This document shows, piece by piece, positions 6,188 to 6,265 of a stretch of DNA of 6,265 bases. A program made the translations under genes and the position numbers. Every line of letters begins with the position of its first letter. Position 1 is the stretch's first letter. This DNA is from Candidatus Zipacnadia bacterium (GTDB lineage Bacteria > Armatimonadota > Zipacnadia > Zipacnadales > Zipacnadaceae), in NCBI GenBank assembly GCA_029821515.1, contig JALGTD010000093.1, positions 1 through 6,265 of the forward strand. The letters are read 5' to 3'. The notes under the pieces were generated by a model. That model made no database searches. It saw only the letters and a list, made by a program, of their open reading frames with translations, and was not told the origin of the DNA.

Positions 6188-6265
6188 TAGCAGTTGCCCA
6201 ACCAGCTTTGTTCACACAAGCCGTATTTGCCAACCGCACGCTTTGGGCTACTCACTGGCCGCGCG

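Noticed and set aside
6188..6265. GCTTTGT and ACAAGC near 6207-6223 as a terminator after the operon
   Set aside because: The stem is six pairs with a bulge and no T run follows, so I do not call it.

Overview
The window holds five protein-coding genes, one of them cut by the window edge, and one decayed gene remnant. Base composition is moderately GC-rich. The host looks like an uncultured bacterium. Uroporphyrinogen-decarboxylase-like (URO-D-like) methyltransferase relatives, cobalamin-binding radical SAM proteins and PhoPQ-activated-protein (PqaA) relatives are common in Planctomycetota, Lentisphaerota/Verrucomicrobiota, Latescibacterota and Poribacteria-type genomes. That placement rests on gene families only and is tentative. 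There are no RNA genes, insertion sequences, CRISPR arrays or phage genes that I can recognise.

Layout. (1) Positions 1-1965, plus strand: a signalling pair. The C-terminal end of a histidine-kinase-like ATPase domain with degraded ATP-binding motifs is followed 3 nt later by an intact hybrid sensor kinase of the form REC-HisKA-HATPase-REC. (2) Positions 1970-3625, minus strand: a B12-binding-domain radical SAM protein. It converges on the kinase gene with only 4 nt between the stop codons. (3) Positions 3626-4291: a 666-nt divergent intergenic region. It contains a cluster of GGATNATCC-type inverted repeats and what I read as the frameshifted C-terminal remnant of a PqaA-like protein (about 3904-4241). 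(4) Positions 4292-6187, plus strand: a likely two-gene operon. A URO-D superfamily protein related to the cobalamin/corrinoid methyltransferases is followed by an unrecognised 260-residue protein that looks like a TIM-barrel, each with a good ribosome binding site. The last 78 nt contain no gene that I can see.

How the parts may fit. The kinase pair probably signals through phosphotransfer to a partner outside the window, because neither protein has an output domain. The radical SAM gene and the URO-D operon are divergently arranged around a shared regulatory region, and both families are linked to cobalamin chemistry (B12-dependent methyl or radical transfer; corrinoid methyl transfer). A shared methyl-transfer or demethylation pathway with the 260-residue protein as a substrate-processing partner is possible, but this is inference from context. 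Nothing in the window is a clearly new defence or mobile system. The points most worth a second look are the altered metal site of the URO-D protein, the degenerate ATPase next to a complete hybrid kinase, the repeat cluster, the pseudogene, and a small duplication at the URO-D start codon.
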